From contig DASQZJ010000005.1 of NCBI GenBank assembly GCA_035638775.1, positions 1-64,000 of the forward strand: DNA of 64,000 nucleotides, in the 5' to 3' direction. Of this stretch, positions 16,234 to 24,889 are shown piece by piece (within the stretch, counting starts at the first letter, position 1; each line of letters starts with the position of its first letter). Source of the DNA: DASQZJ01 sp035638775. GTDB lineage: Bacteria; Pseudomonadota; Gammaproteobacteria; UBA5335; SLRW01. The notes below the pieces were generated by a model, which had not been told where the DNA came from, searched no databases, and saw only the letters and a program-made list of their open reading frames with translations. The translations under genes and the position numbers were made by a program.

Positions 16234-17073
16234 ATGACGGAGCAGATCAATCTCGACGCCGTGGGGCAGGAGCTCGAGCCCATGGTCTACGAGTACGGGA
16301 CCCGGGACGTGATCCTGTACCACCTGGGACTCGGCATGGGTCGCGACCAGCTGCCCTTCACCTACGAGCGAAGCCTCAGAGTGCTGCCGAGCTTTGCGGT
16401 CGTCCCGCCCTTCCCCGCCATGTCCGGGTGCGTGTCGATGCTGAAGGCCAACCCCATGATGATCCTCCACGGCGAACAGGCCTTCGAGCTCCACCGGCCG
16501 ATCCCGGTGAGCGGGAAGCTCACTACGAGCGGCCGGATCGAGGGGATCTACGACAAGGGCAAGGGTGCCTCGGTGGTCCTGCGCACGGACACCGTGGATG
16601 ACAGGGACCGGCAGTTGTTCAGCAACCGCTTCACGCTGTTCGTGCGGGGTGCCGGGGGATTCGGCGGCGAAGCCGGGCCACGCGAGCCGGTGCGGGAGAT
16701 GCCCGACCGAGCCCCCGACCAGGTCCTGGAAACCCCGACGCGGGAAGACCAGGCCCTGCTGTACCGGCTCAGCGGCGACTACAATCCGCTGCACGCCGAT
16801 CCCGAGTTCGCGAAGCTCGCCGGTTTCGATACGCCCATCCTGCACGGCCTGTGCACCTACGGCATCGCCTGCTGGGGGGTGCTGGAGGCCTGCGCGGAGA
16901 TGCAGCCCGAACGCATGAAGAGCTTCCAGGGGCGGTTCTCCAGCCCCGTGTTCCCGGGCGAGACCCTGGTCACGGAGATCTGGGCTGACGGCGACGAAGC
17001 ACTGTTCCAGACCCGCGTCAAGGAGCGCGACGTCGTCGCCCTGACCCGGGGCCACGCCCGCTTCGCCGATTGA
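16234..17073 (+). CDS. MaoC-type (R)-specific enoyl-CoA hydratase 2
   Basis: 279 residues from the ATG at 16234, with AGGAGA upstream. Two hotdog repeats: a degenerate N-terminal one and a C-terminal one carrying the complete hydratase-2 signature YRLSGDYNPLHADPEFAK followed by HGLCTYG (about 177-215), with catalytic Asp and His. It hydrates trans-2-enoyl-CoA to (3R)-hydroxyacyl-CoA. The two-repeat architecture is that of the hydratase-2 unit of peroxisomal MFE-2. The next gene, 42 bp away, encodes a matching (3R)-hydroxyacyl-CoA dehydrogenase-like SDR, so the two should catalyse successive steps. Confidence 0.9.
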   Translation: MTEQINLDAVGQELEPMVYEYGTRDVILYHLGLGMGRDQLPFTYERSLRVLPSFAVVPPFPAMSGCVSMLKANPMMILHGEQAFELHRPIPVSGKLTTSGRIEGIYDKGKGASVVLRTDTVDDRDRQLFSNRFTLFVRGAGGFGGEAGPREPVREMPDRAPDQVLETPTREDQALLYRLSGDYNPLHADPEFAKLAGFDTPILHGLCTYGIACWGVLEACAEMQPERMKSFQGRFSSPVFPGETLVTEIWADGDEALFQTRVKERDVVALTRGHARFAD

Positions 17074-17115
17074 TCGCTTCGCCACCCACAGCAACCATCC
17101 AAGCAGGAGTAAGCC

Positions 17116-18015
17116 ATGTCGGACGTTCGTTTCGATGGAAAGACGGTCATTGTCACCGGCGCCGGGGGCGCGCTCGGCCGCGCCTATTCCCTGATGTTCG
17201 CCTCGCGCGGCGCCAACGTGGTGGTCAATGACCTCGGCGGCAGCACCCAGGGCGAGGGGGCCAGCCAGTCGGCCGCCGACAAGGTGGTGGACGAGATCAA
17301 GGCCACCGGCGGCAGCGCCGTGGCCAGCTACGACTCGGTCACGGAAATGGAGAACGCGCAGAAGATCGTCAAGACGGCGCTGGAGACCTTCGGCGGCGTG
17401 CACGCCCTGGTGAACAACGCCGGCATCCTGCGTGACAAGTCCTTCGCGAAGATGATCGAGGAGGACTGGGACATGGTGCACAAGGTGCACCTCAAGGGCG
17501 CGTTCTGCATGACCAAGGCCGTCTGGGAACACTTCCGCGAGCAGTCCTACGGCCGCGTGGTCAACACCTCGTCGGCGGCCGGCCTCTACGGCAACTTCGG
17601 CCAGGCCAACTACTCGGCGGCCAAGATGGGGCTGGTGGGCTTCGGCCAGACGCTGGCGCTGGAGGGTGTCAAGTACGACATCAAGAGCAACATCATCGCG
17701 CCGATCGCCCGCTCGCGCATGACCGAGGAGCTGCTGCCGCCGGAGGTGCTCAAGATGATCGAGCCCGAGACGGTCGCGCCCCTGGTGGGCTACCTGTGCA
17801 GCGAGGACTGCCAGGAAAGCGGCCAGGTGTTCGAGGTCGGTGCGGGGCGCGTGTTCCACGTCAAGCTGCACCGGGGTGCCGGCTTCAAGACCGGCGCGGA
17901 GAACGGCGTGGCCTCGCTGGAGGAGATCCGCGACAACTGGAGCAGGATCATGGATCTCAGCGAGCTGACCGCGGTGAACTCCCTGCAGGAGTCCACCATG
18001 GGCTTCATGCAGTGA
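17116..18015 (+). CDS. SDR (3R)-hydroxyacyl-CoA dehydrogenase, MFE-2/HSD17B4-like
   Basis: 299 residues. Rossmann NAD-binding motif GAGGALGRAYS (about 14-24), VVVNDLGGSTQGEG typical of the HSD17B4/MFE-2 subfamily, NNAGILRD, catalytic Ser in NTSSAAGLYG, and Tyr/Lys in YSAAKMGLVG. The extended C-terminus (about 240-299) is also subfamily-like. It would oxidise (3R)-hydroxyacyl-CoA to 3-ketoacyl-CoA using NAD. It follows the hydratase-2 gene and ends with a clear terminator, so thioesterases, hydratase and dehydrogenase probably form one plus-strand operon (15243-18015). Confidence 0.9.
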   Translation: MSDVRFDGKTVIVTGAGGALGRAYSLMFASRGANVVVNDLGGSTQGEGASQSAADKVVDEIKATGGSAVASYDSVTEMENAQKIVKTALETFGGVHALVNNAGILRDKSFAKMIEEDWDMVHKVHLKGAFCMTKAVWEHFREQSYGRVVNTSSAAGLYGNFGQANYSAAKMGLVGFGQTLALEGVKYDIKSNIIAPIARSRMTEELLPPEVLKMIEPETVAPLVGYLCSEDCQESGQVFEVGAGRVFHVKLHRGAGFKTGAENGVASLEEIRDNWSRIMDLSELTAVNSLQESTMGFMQ

Positions 18016-18040
18016 CAGTCCGGTCGATGCCGCACCAGCG

Positions 18041-18069
18041 AAGGGGCGCCCTCGGGCGCCCCTTCTTCG
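18041..18069 (+). terminator. Rho-independent terminator
   Basis: 10-bp stem AAGGGGCGCC/GGCGCCCCTT (18041-18050 and 18055-18064) with loop CTCG, followed by CTTCG, 25 bp after the SDR stop. It closes the plus-strand operon before the convergent acyl-CoA dehydrogenase gene. Confidence 0.65.
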
Positions 18070-18121
18070 CCGGCCGGTCCTCCGGGTACCGGAATGACGC
18101 GTCAGTCATCCCTATCGGAGG

Positions 18122-19264
18122 CTAGACGATCGCGCGGCTGATCAGCTCCTTCATGATCTCGTTGCTGCCGCCGTAGATGCGCTGCACCCGTCCGTCCACG
18201 AACGCCTTCGCCACGGGGAACTCCAGCATGTATCCGTAGCCGCCGTGCAGCTGGACGCAGTCGTCGGTCAGGGCGCACTGCATCTCGGAGCACCAGTACT
18301 TGGCCATGGCCGCGGTGGTAACGTCGAGCTTGCCCTGCAGGTGCTGCTCGATGCAGTGGTCGATGAAGATGCGGCCGATGGTTACGTTGGTCTTGAGCTC
18401 GGCCAGCTTGAAGCGCGTGTTCTGGAACTTCGCGATCGGCTGACCGAACGCCTGGCGCTCCTTGGTGTACTCGATGGTCTTCTCCAGCGTGCGCTCGGCT
18501 GCGCAGATCGAGTTGATCCCGATCACCAGCCGCTCCTGCACCAGCTCGTTCATCAGGTAGGCGAATCCCTGCCCTTCCTGGCCGAGCAGGTTCTCCTTCG
18601 GCACCCGGACGTTGTTGAAGAACAGCTCAGCCGTGTCCTGCGCCTTCATGCCCACCTTCTTCAGCTTGCGTCCCTTCTCGAAGCCCTCCATGCCGCTCTC
18701 GACGACGATCAGGCTGATGCCCTTGGCCCCGGCCTCGGGATCGGTCTTGCACACCACGATCACCAGGTCGGACATGTAGCCGTTGGTGATGAAGGTCTTC
18801 TGCCCGTTGACGATATAGTGGTCACCGTCACGGCGCGCCGTGGTGCGCACCGCCTGCAGGTCGGAGCCGGTCCCCGGCTCGGTCATCGCGATGGCCCCGA
18901 TCAACTCGCCCCGGGCCATCTTCGGCAGCCAGCGCCCGTGCTGCTCCCGGTTGCCGTACTTGTAGATATAGGGCGCAACGATGTCGTTGTGCAGGCCGAA
19001 TCCCGGACCGCTGGTGCCGGCGCGCGACTGCTCCTCCATCATCACGATGGAGAACAGGAAGTCGCCCTCGGCACCGCCGTACTCTTCCGGCAGGGACATG
19101 CACAGCAGTCCCGCGTCCCCGGCCTTGCGCCACAGGTCCCGCGAGACCTGCCCCTCTTCCTCCCACTGCTCGTGGTAGGGGATCACTTCCTTCTCGTAGA
19201 AGCGCCGGACGGTGTTGCGAAAGATCTCGTGCTCCTCGCGGAACAGGGGTCGCTGTACAGGCAT
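18122..19264 (-). CDS. Acyl-CoA dehydrogenase, LCAD-like
   Basis: 380 residues from the ATG at 19264; ten upstream in-frame codons lack homology. FAD-dependent oxidation of acyl-CoA to trans-2-enoyl-CoA, passing electrons to ETF. Domains in order: N-terminal helical, middle beta-barrel (IAMTEPGTGSDLQAVRTTA, IVNGQKTFITNGYMSD) and C-terminal helical. The usual medium-chain catalytic Glu position reads IYGGSNEIMK, so Gly replaces Glu there. As in long-chain and isovaleryl enzymes the base is probably the Glu in the helix MNELVQERLVIG. The start is about 155 bp from the divergent double-hotdog gene at 19420. ETF subunits are encoded at the right end of the window. Confidence 0.92.
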   Translation of the reverse strand: MPVQRPLFREEHEIFRNTVRRFYEKEVIPYHEQWEEEGQVSRDLWRKAGDAGLLCMSLPEEYGGAEGDFLFSIVMMEEQSRAGTSGPGFGLHNDIVAPYIYKYGNREQHGRWLPKMARGELIGAIAMTEPGTGSDLQAVRTTARRDGDHYIVNGQKTFITNGYMSDLVIVVCKTDPEAGAKGISLIVVESGMEGFEKGRKLKKVGMKAQDTAELFFNNVRVPKENLLGQEGQGFAYLMNELVQERLVIGINSICAAERTLEKTIEYTKERQAFGQPIAKFQNTRFKLAELKTNVTIGRIFIDHCIEQHLQGKLDVTTAAMAKYWCSEMQCALTDDCVQLHGGYGYMLEFPVAKAFVDGRVQRIYGGSNEIMKELISRAIV

Positions 19265-19419
19265 GGATCCACCTCGATATCGAATGAATGACAAGTACGG
19301 GAATTCCGCAGGTCGCAGTGCGGGACGGCCACGGCGGACCGCCGTCTGCTAGAATCCTGAGTCTTTCCGGTGCGCCCCGGGGATCGCAGCCGGCTCCCCG
19401 CCCGACGCGGAGGCAGCGC

Positions 19420-20319
19420 GTGTCCGACAATGCCAGAGAAATCCTCCAGACCCGCTATCGTCTCGACCGCTGGGCAGGCACCGTGGGACTGCAGATCGAG
19501 GCGGTCTCCGACGATCGTCTGCGCCTGAGGTTACCCTATAACGAGGACAATATGAATCTGGGCGGCCGCCTGCACGGCGGCGTCACCGCCACCGCGGTGC
19601 TGGATGCCGGAAAGCTGCTGGCGCGCTGGCTGGCCGGCGACACCGGCGTCGAGATCACGCCGCTGGATTTCCAGATCTTCTATCTCCGTCCGGGTGCCCG
19701 GCACGCCGTCACCGCCGAGGCGCGCCTGCTGCGCCGGACGCGGGCGATCCTGTTCCTCGAGGGAGAGGTGACCGGCGAGGACGGGCGGGTTCTGGCCAGC
19801 GCGGCCCTGTCCCTGCGCACCTTCGACGCCGCGCTGCGGCTACGCGACGAGGACCATACGGACCTGGCCGCAGCGATGCGCCTGGTCCCCGGTCGGCAGG
19901 CCCTCGAACATCCCCTGGCCGAGCTCTTCAACCAGCGCTTTCAGCGCGCCGGCCGGCCGGTGCGCATCGGACACCTGGAGCAGGGCCTCGGCTACATCGA
20001 CCAGGAGCCCGAGGCACGCACCGAGGACGACACCGGTGCCATCGCACCGGGTTACCAGCTGCTGCTTTTCGATCGCATGGGCAGCGTCGTCTCCGGCACC
20101 TGGGCGCGCGAGCGCGTGATGTCCGTCACCGTGTCGATGCAGCTTTCCTTCTGCGGCCCGGCAACGCGCGAGCCCGTGCGCGTGATCGGCCGCACGCAGC
20201 GCCATTACGGCGAGCTCAGCCACAACCACGTGGAAATGTACGCGCGTGAATCCGGGCGCTTGCTGCTCAGCGGCCAGGTCACCCACCTGCTGCGCCCGCA
20301 GCAGCGCCGCGGCGACTGA
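19420..20319 (+). CDS. Double-hotdog acyl-CoA thioesterase-like protein
   Basis: 299 residues from the GTG at 19420, which has GGAGG ten bases upstream; a longer open reading to 19288 is unsupported. Two PaaI/hotdog modules: the N-terminal one has GGRLHGGVTATAVLDAGK (HGG plus Asp) and the strand LDFQIFYLRPGARH, and the C-terminal one (about 160-299) is degenerate with MSVTVSMQLSFCGPATRE. One active site per chain is likely. Substrate unknown. It sits between acyl-CoA dehydrogenase genes and upstream of the SCP2 gene. Confidence 0.8.
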   Translation: MSDNAREILQTRYRLDRWAGTVGLQIEAVSDDRLRLRLPYNEDNMNLGGRLHGGVTATAVLDAGKLLARWLAGDTGVEITPLDFQIFYLRPGARHAVTAEARLLRRTRAILFLEGEVTGEDGRVLASAALSLRTFDAALRLRDEDHTDLAAAMRLVPGRQALEHPLAELFNQRFQRAGRPVRIGHLEQGLGYIDQEPEARTEDDTGAIAPGYQLLLFDRMGSVVSGTWARERVMSVTVSMQLSFCGPATREPVRVIGRTQRHYGELSHNHVEMYARESGRLLLSGQVTHLLRPQQRRGD

Positions 20320-20458
20320 TGCCGGCCTGCCGCGCGGTGGCCGGACGATTGCAGCGGATCGTGCAATCCCCCTTGCGCCGGCGCCGCTTGTCGCGTTTAC
20401 TTGGTGACTCGGTCGGGGACCGCGCGACCGCCACTCATCCGATCAGGGAGGATGCCCG

Positions 20459-20776
20459 ATGAGCACCGCCAACGATCTGATCCGGCTGATGCCCAAGGCA
20501 TTCAGGGCGGAAGCCGCCGGAGAGCTGAAGGCCACCATCCAGTACGCCATCACCGAGCCGATGTACGCCGTGATCGGCGACGGCAGCTGCGAGGTGCACG
20601 AGGGCACCGCGGAGAATCCGTCGGTAACCATCCGCATCAGCGACGACGACCTGGTGAAGCTGCTGACCGGAGAGCTGGACGGCATGAGCGCGTTCATGAC
20701 CGGCAAGCTCAAGCTCGACGGGGACATGATGCTGGCCCAGCGCCTGGGCTCCCTGTTCGACGCGTCCCGGCTCTAG
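20459..20776 (+). CDS. SCP2 sterol/lipid-carrier domain protein
   Basis: 105 residues. Whole-length SCP2 domain: MPKAFRAEAAGELKATIQYA, VTIRISDDDLVKLLTGELDG, AFMTGKLKLDGDMMLAQRLG. SCP2 proteins hold fatty acyl-CoA or sterols in a hydrophobic tunnel. In animals SCP2 is the third domain of peroxisomal MFE-2, whose other two activities are encoded at 16234 and 17116 here. A GGAGG precedes the ATG. A strong hairpin lies downstream. Confidence 0.92.
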   Translation: MSTANDLIRLMPKAFRAEAAGELKATIQYAITEPMYAVIGDGSCEVHEGTAENPSVTIRISDDDLVKLLTGELDGMSAFMTGKLKLDGDMMLAQRLGSLFDASRL

Positions 20777-20801
20777 CGCCCTCCCGCGGGAAATCCGGCC
20801 T

Positions 20802-20834
20802 GGCAGCCAGCGCGGCTCCTCCGCGCCGGCTGCC
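20802..20834. terminator. Hairpin between convergent genes
   Basis: Stem GGCAGCC-a-GCGCGG / CCGCGC-c-GGCTGCC with a 5-base loop: 13 pairs and one mismatch. It lies between the ends of the SCP2 gene (plus) and an acyl-CoA dehydrogenase gene (minus), 26 bp and 23 bp away. No T-run on either side, so a bidirectional barrier or RNA-stabilising hairpin is likely but not certain. Confidence 0.5.
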
Positions 20835-20856
20835 CTGGATGCGGCCCTGCCGGAGC

Positions 20857-21993
20857 CTACTGCGTGAGCGAGGCGAAGCGCTCAACGTGGTGGTCCCGGT
20901 TGCCGAACAGGTTGTCGAACATGGTCAGCCTCCGGAAGTAGTGGCCGACGTCCAGCTCGTCGGTCATGCCGATCCCGCCGTGCAGCTGGATCGCCTGCTG
21001 GCCGACGAAGCGGGACGCCTTGCCCAGGTAGGCCTTGGCCGCGGACACCGCACGCATGCGCTCGTCGGCATCCTCCTCGTCGACCTTCATCGATACCATG
21101 TACGACATGGAACGCGCCTGCTCGACCTCCACGAACATGTCCACCAGCGCGTGCTGGATCACCTGGAACGAGCCGATCGGCACGCCGAACTGCTTGCGCG
21201 TCTTGACGTAGTCGGCGGTGCGACGGAACACCGCGTCCATGGCCCCGTAGGCATCGCTGCAGACGGCCGCGGTGGCGTAGTCCACCACCCGCTGGACCAG
21301 CGGCAGGGCGTTGCCCTCCTCGCCCAGCAGGGCATCGGAACCGACGCTCACGCCGTCGAGGCTGACTTCACCGCCCACGGTTCCGTTCAGCAGCCGGTAC
21401 GGTTTGACCCGGACCCCCTTGGCCCCGGCATCGATCAGGAACAGGCTGATGCCCTCCGCGTCGCCGTCGCCGCCCCCCGTGCGGGCGGACACGATCAGCT
21501 TGTCCGCGTTGGGCGCGTTGAGCACCACCGACTTGGTGCCGCTGAGCGCGTAACCGTTGCCGCTCTTCTCGGCCCGCGTGGCCACGCGGGCGAGGTCGTA
21601 ACGGCCGCCCTGCTCGGCGAAGCCGAAGGCCAGCTGGAGATCGCCCTCGATCAGTCCCGGGATCAGCGCTTCCTGCTGCGCGCTGCTGCCGCCGAGCGCC
21701 AGGGCCTTGCCGCCCAGGACCACCGTCGGCACGTAGGGTTCCAGCACCATCCCGCGGCCGAAGCTCTCCATCACCAGCATGGTCTCGACGCCGGTACCGC
21801 CGAAGCCGCCCACGTCCTCGGGCAGCAGCAGTCCCAGCCAGCCCAGCTCGCCGAAGCTGTTCCAGTGTTCCTTGCTGTAGCCCTCGGGGCGATCCAGGAT
21901 CTTCAGGCGCTGCTCGAACTGGTAGTCCTTCTCGACGAATCGCTCCACGCTGTCGCGGACCATCTGCTGTTCGTCTGTAAGCGAAAAATCCAT
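20857..21993 (-). CDS. Acyl-CoA dehydrogenase, small-subunit type
   Basis: 378 residues from the ATG at 21993 (MDFSLTDEQQMVRDSVERF). It resembles the small subunit of pimeloyl-CoA dehydrogenase and of heteromeric (alpha2beta2) acyl-CoA dehydrogenases. The C-terminal flavin-contact motif QLHGGIGMTDELDVGHYF is present, but the end MFDNLFGNRDHH lacks the IYEGTNEI-type segment, so this chain probably contributes no catalytic base. It starts 10 bp after the large-subunit gene, and the two are co-transcribed. In characterised systems such pairs act on dicarboxyl, branched or sterol side-chain CoA esters. Confidence 0.88.
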   Translation of the reverse strand: MDFSLTDEQQMVRDSVERFVEKDYQFEQRLKILDRPEGYSKEHWNSFGELGWLGLLLPEDVGGFGGTGVETMLVMESFGRGMVLEPYVPTVVLGGKALALGGSSAQQEALIPGLIEGDLQLAFGFAEQGGRYDLARVATRAEKSGNGYALSGTKSVVLNAPNADKLIVSARTGGGDGDAEGISLFLIDAGAKGVRVKPYRLLNGTVGGEVSLDGVSVGSDALLGEEGNALPLVQRVVDYATAAVCSDAYGAMDAVFRRTADYVKTRKQFGVPIGSFQVIQHALVDMFVEVEQARSMSYMVSMKVDEEDADERMRAVSAAKAYLGKASRFVGQQAIQLHGGIGMTDELDVGHYFRRLTMFDNLFGNRDHHVERFASLTQ

Positions 21994-22003
21994 GTCACAC
22001 CCC

Positions 22004-23179
22004 TCAACCCAGGCCAAGAAGGTTCTTGGCGATCACGTTCTTCTGAATCTCGTTGCTGCCGCCGTAGATGGTCGACGCCCGCAGGAAGTTGTAGCGCAGC
22101 GTCGAGGTGTTGTACTCGCGCATGCCGATCGCTTCCCCGGTGTGCCAGGGCAGCGAGAAGTAGCCGCCCATCTCCAGCAGCGCCTCGGTGATGCCCTGCT
22201 GCAGCTGCGTCCCCTTGATCTTGAGACCCGATGATTCCGGGCCCGGCGGGTTGCCGCGGGCCATCGCGTCCAGGGTGCGGAAGTTGGTGTACTCCAGCGC
22301 CTTGAGGTCGATCTCCAGCTCCGCGATCCGCCGGCGCACGTCCGGGTTTTCCAGCAGCGGCGTACCGTTGACCGTGTCCTCGCCCGCGATGCGCTTCAAG
22401 CGCGCGATCTGCTTGGTGGATTCGGGCACGCCGGCGATGCCGGTACGCTCGTGCCCCAGCAGGTACTTGGCCAGCGTCCATCCCTGGCCTTCCTCACCGA
22501 CCCGGTTTGCCACCGGCACCTTGACGTTGGTAAGGAACACCTCGTTGAGATGATGCACGCCGTCGATGGTAATGATCGGCCGGACCTCGATCCCGGGACT
22601 GTTCATGTCGATCAGCAGGAAGGAGATACCCTGCTGCTTGCGCCCCTCGCTGCTGGTCCGGACGAGGCAGAACATCATCTCGGCCCAGTGGGCCTGGGTG
22701 GTCCAGATCTTCTGGCCGTTGACGATGTAGTGGTCGCCCTCCCGCTTGGCCGCGGTCTTGAGCGAGGCCAGATCGGATCCCGCCCCCGGCTCCGAGTACC
22801 CCTGGCACCAGAGCTGCCGGCCGGTGCGGATCCTGGGGAGATACTCCTGCTTCTGCTCGTCGGTGCCGAAGGCCATGATCACCGGCGCCACCATGGCGAC
22901 GCCGAACGGGCTCACGTTGGGCGCCGATGCCAGCGCGCGCTCCTGCGCGAAGATGTAGCGCTGGGTCGCATTCCAGCCGGGGCCGCCGAACTCCTCGGGC
23001 CAGTTGGCCGCCAGCCAGCCCTTTTCGCCGAGCTTGCGTTCCCAGGCGACCTGCTCTTCCCTGGTGAGCTCGAGCCCGAGCTCGACCTTCTCCTTGATCT
23101 CGCTGGGGAGGTTTTCGGCGAACCACTGCCGAACCTCCTCCTGGAACTTGCGTTCCTCCGGCGTAAAGTCGATATTCAT
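22004..23179 (-). CDS. Acyl-CoA dehydrogenase, large-subunit type
   Basis: 391 residues. Layout as in the PimC/FadE28-like large subunit: N-terminal FTPEERKFQEEVRQWFAENL, middle-domain YSEPGAGSDLASLKTAA and IVNGQKIWTTQAHWA, and C-terminal IYGGSNEIQKNVIAKNLLGL. Length and the immediate partner gene suggest a heteromer with the product of 20857-21993. Electrons would go to ETF. It is divergent from rsmJ, whose start is about 170 bp away. Confidence 0.9.
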   Translation of the reverse strand: MNIDFTPEERKFQEEVRQWFAENLPSEIKEKVELGLELTREEQVAWERKLGEKGWLAANWPEEFGGPGWNATQRYIFAQERALASAPNVSPFGVAMVAPVIMAFGTDEQKQEYLPRIRTGRQLWCQGYSEPGAGSDLASLKTAAKREGDHYIVNGQKIWTTQAHWAEMMFCLVRTSSEGRKQQGISFLLIDMNSPGIEVRPIITIDGVHHLNEVFLTNVKVPVANRVGEEGQGWTLAKYLLGHERTGIAGVPESTKQIARLKRIAGEDTVNGTPLLENPDVRRRIAELEIDLKALEYTNFRTLDAMARGNPPGPESSGLKIKGTQLQQGITEALLEMGGYFSLPWHTGEAIGMREYNTSTLRYNFLRASTIYGGSNEIQKNVIAKNLLGLG

Positions 23180-23349
23180 TGTCTGCCTCTCTGCCGGGCC
23201 CGGCGAACCGGTGACACCCGGGTCCTGGATGTGGATTGACGCTTAGACCGGAAAACTGTCCGGGCATAGTACCAGCGGACCGCAGCGGCGTCATGACGCC
23301 CTTGGCGCTGCCGGCCGCCCCGGACGGGGGCCGGAAATGCGGGGCCAGC

Positions 23350-24165
23350 ATGTCCGCTACCACGCAACAGCCCGAGATCGGCATTCCGCTGTTTCCGGCA
23401 TCTCCCGCCCACGGGGACGCGGCCCGCTCGCTGGCGGCGCGGTTCGCGCTCCCGCTGGCCTCGCGGCGGCCGCCGGCCAGGCCCGCCCTGCGCGTCGGCG
23501 ACGACGGAGTCTCCCTGCTCGACGGCGGGAACCGCTTCAAGCCGGTGCGGGTGGATTTCCTCCACGGCGAGGCCGGCTACGGCCAGCGTCACGGCGGCGG
23601 TGTGGGCCGGGCCCTGGCGCGGGCCGTCGGTCTCCGCCGGGGCAGGCGGCCGGACGTTCTCGATGCCACCGCGGGGCTCGGACGGGACGGGTTCGTGCTC
23701 GCCGGCCTCGGCTGCCGCGTGCACCTCGTGGAACGCTCGGGGGCGGTCGCCTGCCTGCTGGCCGACGGCCTCGCACGGGCCGCCCGCGATCCGGGCCCGG
23801 CATCCGCAGCGGTCGCGCGCATCTCGCTGGCGCATACCGATGCCGTCGACCTGATGGGCCCGCGCCGGGAGGCGGCCGCCGACGTGGTCTACCTGGACCC
23901 GATGTATCCGGCGCGCCGCAAGTCGGCACTGCCGGGACGCGCGATGCAGTTGCTGCGGGAGATCGTCGGGCCGGAGCAGGACGGCGCGGCGCTGCTGGCG
24001 GCCGGACTGACGCACGCGCGACAGCGCGTGGTGGTCAAGCGCCCACGCCGGGCGGCGGTCCTGGACGGGCGGCCCCCCGACTTCTCCATCGAGACCCGGC
24101 ACACGCGTTACGATGTATACATGGTGGCTGCCTCCGGCGCTGTCGCCGGCGGGCCCGGCGACTGA
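23350..24165 (+). CDS. rsmJ: 16S rRNA m2G1516 methyltransferase
   Basis: 271 residues from the ATG at 23350; ATGs at 23236 and 23293 are alternatives. Methylates G1516 of 16S rRNA with SAM. Family features: a beta-hairpin lead (VDFLHGEAGYGQRHGGGVG), the SAM motif VLDATAGLGRDGFVLAGLG, the VVYLDPMYPARRKSA catalytic loop and VVVKRP. These match E. coli RsmJ almost motif for motif. It lies upstream of an unrelated methyltransferase gene. Confidence 0.93.
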   Translation: MSATTQQPEIGIPLFPASPAHGDAARSLAARFALPLASRRPPARPALRVGDDGVSLLDGGNRFKPVRVDFLHGEAGYGQRHGGGVGRALARAVGLRRGRRPDVLDATAGLGRDGFVLAGLGCRVHLVERSGAVACLLADGLARAARDPGPASAAVARISLAHTDAVDLMGPRREAAADVVYLDPMYPARRKSALPGRAMQLLREIVGPEQDGAALLAAGLTHARQRVVVKRPRRAAVLDGRPPDFSIETRHTRYDVYMVAASGAVAGGPGD

Positions 24166-24241
24166 GCCGGCCCGGGCCACGGACACAAGCTCGACGGGAC
24201 GAAACCGGCAGCAGGTCTCCGGTTTGGTGAGGGATACGACG

Positions 24242-24889
24242 ATGGGACTCTATGCGGATCGAATCTTCCCCTGGCTGCTGGACCGGGTCACACGGGGCGT
24301 CTACCGGGATCGCGAAGCGTTGCTGCGGGAAGCGTCGGGCCGCGTCCTGGAGATCGGCGTCGGCACCGGCATCAACCTGCCGCTGTACGATCCGGCGAAG
24401 GTTACCGAGGTGGTCGGCATCGAGCCCTCGGCGGCGATGCTGGAGAAGGCGCGGGAGCGCATCCACGAGACCGGAGTGACCCTGCCGGTGCGGCTGCAGC
24501 AGGCGTCGGCGGAGGCCCTCCCGTTTCGTGACGCGAGCTTCGACACGGTCGTCGCCTGCCTGGTGTTCTGCACCATCCCCGACGCGCGGCGGGCGACCGC
24601 GGAGATGGTGCGGGTGCTGCGCCCGGGGGGTCGCGTGCTGTTCTTCGAGCACACCCGCTCGCCGGAGCGGCCGGTGGCGAAGTGGCAGGATCGCATCGAC
24701 CCGCTGTGGACGCGCGTGGCCTGCGGCTGCCACATCAACCGCTCCACGCGGGACCTGTTCGAGGAGATGGGCCTGAAGTTCCGGCGCATCGACAGCTACT
24801 ATCATCCCAAGATGGGGGGGAAGATTTCCGCCCACGTCATCGTCGGCGTCGCCGGGCGCGAGCCGGACGGCGAGGTCCTCAGTCGCTGA
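24242..24889 (+). CDS. Class I SAM-dependent methyltransferase (UbiE/METTL7-like)
   Basis: 215 residues from the ATG at 24242. Rossmann motif I VLEIGVGTGINLPLY (about 37-51), acidic motif II in VVGIEPSAAML, motif IV FDTVVACLVFCTIPD and motif VI VLRPGGRVLFFEHTRS. The start MGLYADRIFPWLLDRVT resembles the METTL7-like group. Substrate is unknown; quinones, phospholipids or small molecules are possible. It ends 11 bp inside the end of the convergent acyl-CoA dehydrogenase gene. Confidence 0.82.
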   Translation: MGLYADRIFPWLLDRVTRGVYRDREALLREASGRVLEIGVGTGINLPLYDPAKVTEVVGIEPSAAMLEKARERIHETGVTLPVRLQQASAEALPFRDASFDTVVACLVFCTIPDARRATAEMVRVLRPGGRVLFFEHTRSPERPVAKWQDRIDPLWTRVACGCHINRSTRDLFEEMGLKFRRIDSYYHPKMGGKISAHVIVGVAGREPDGEVLSR

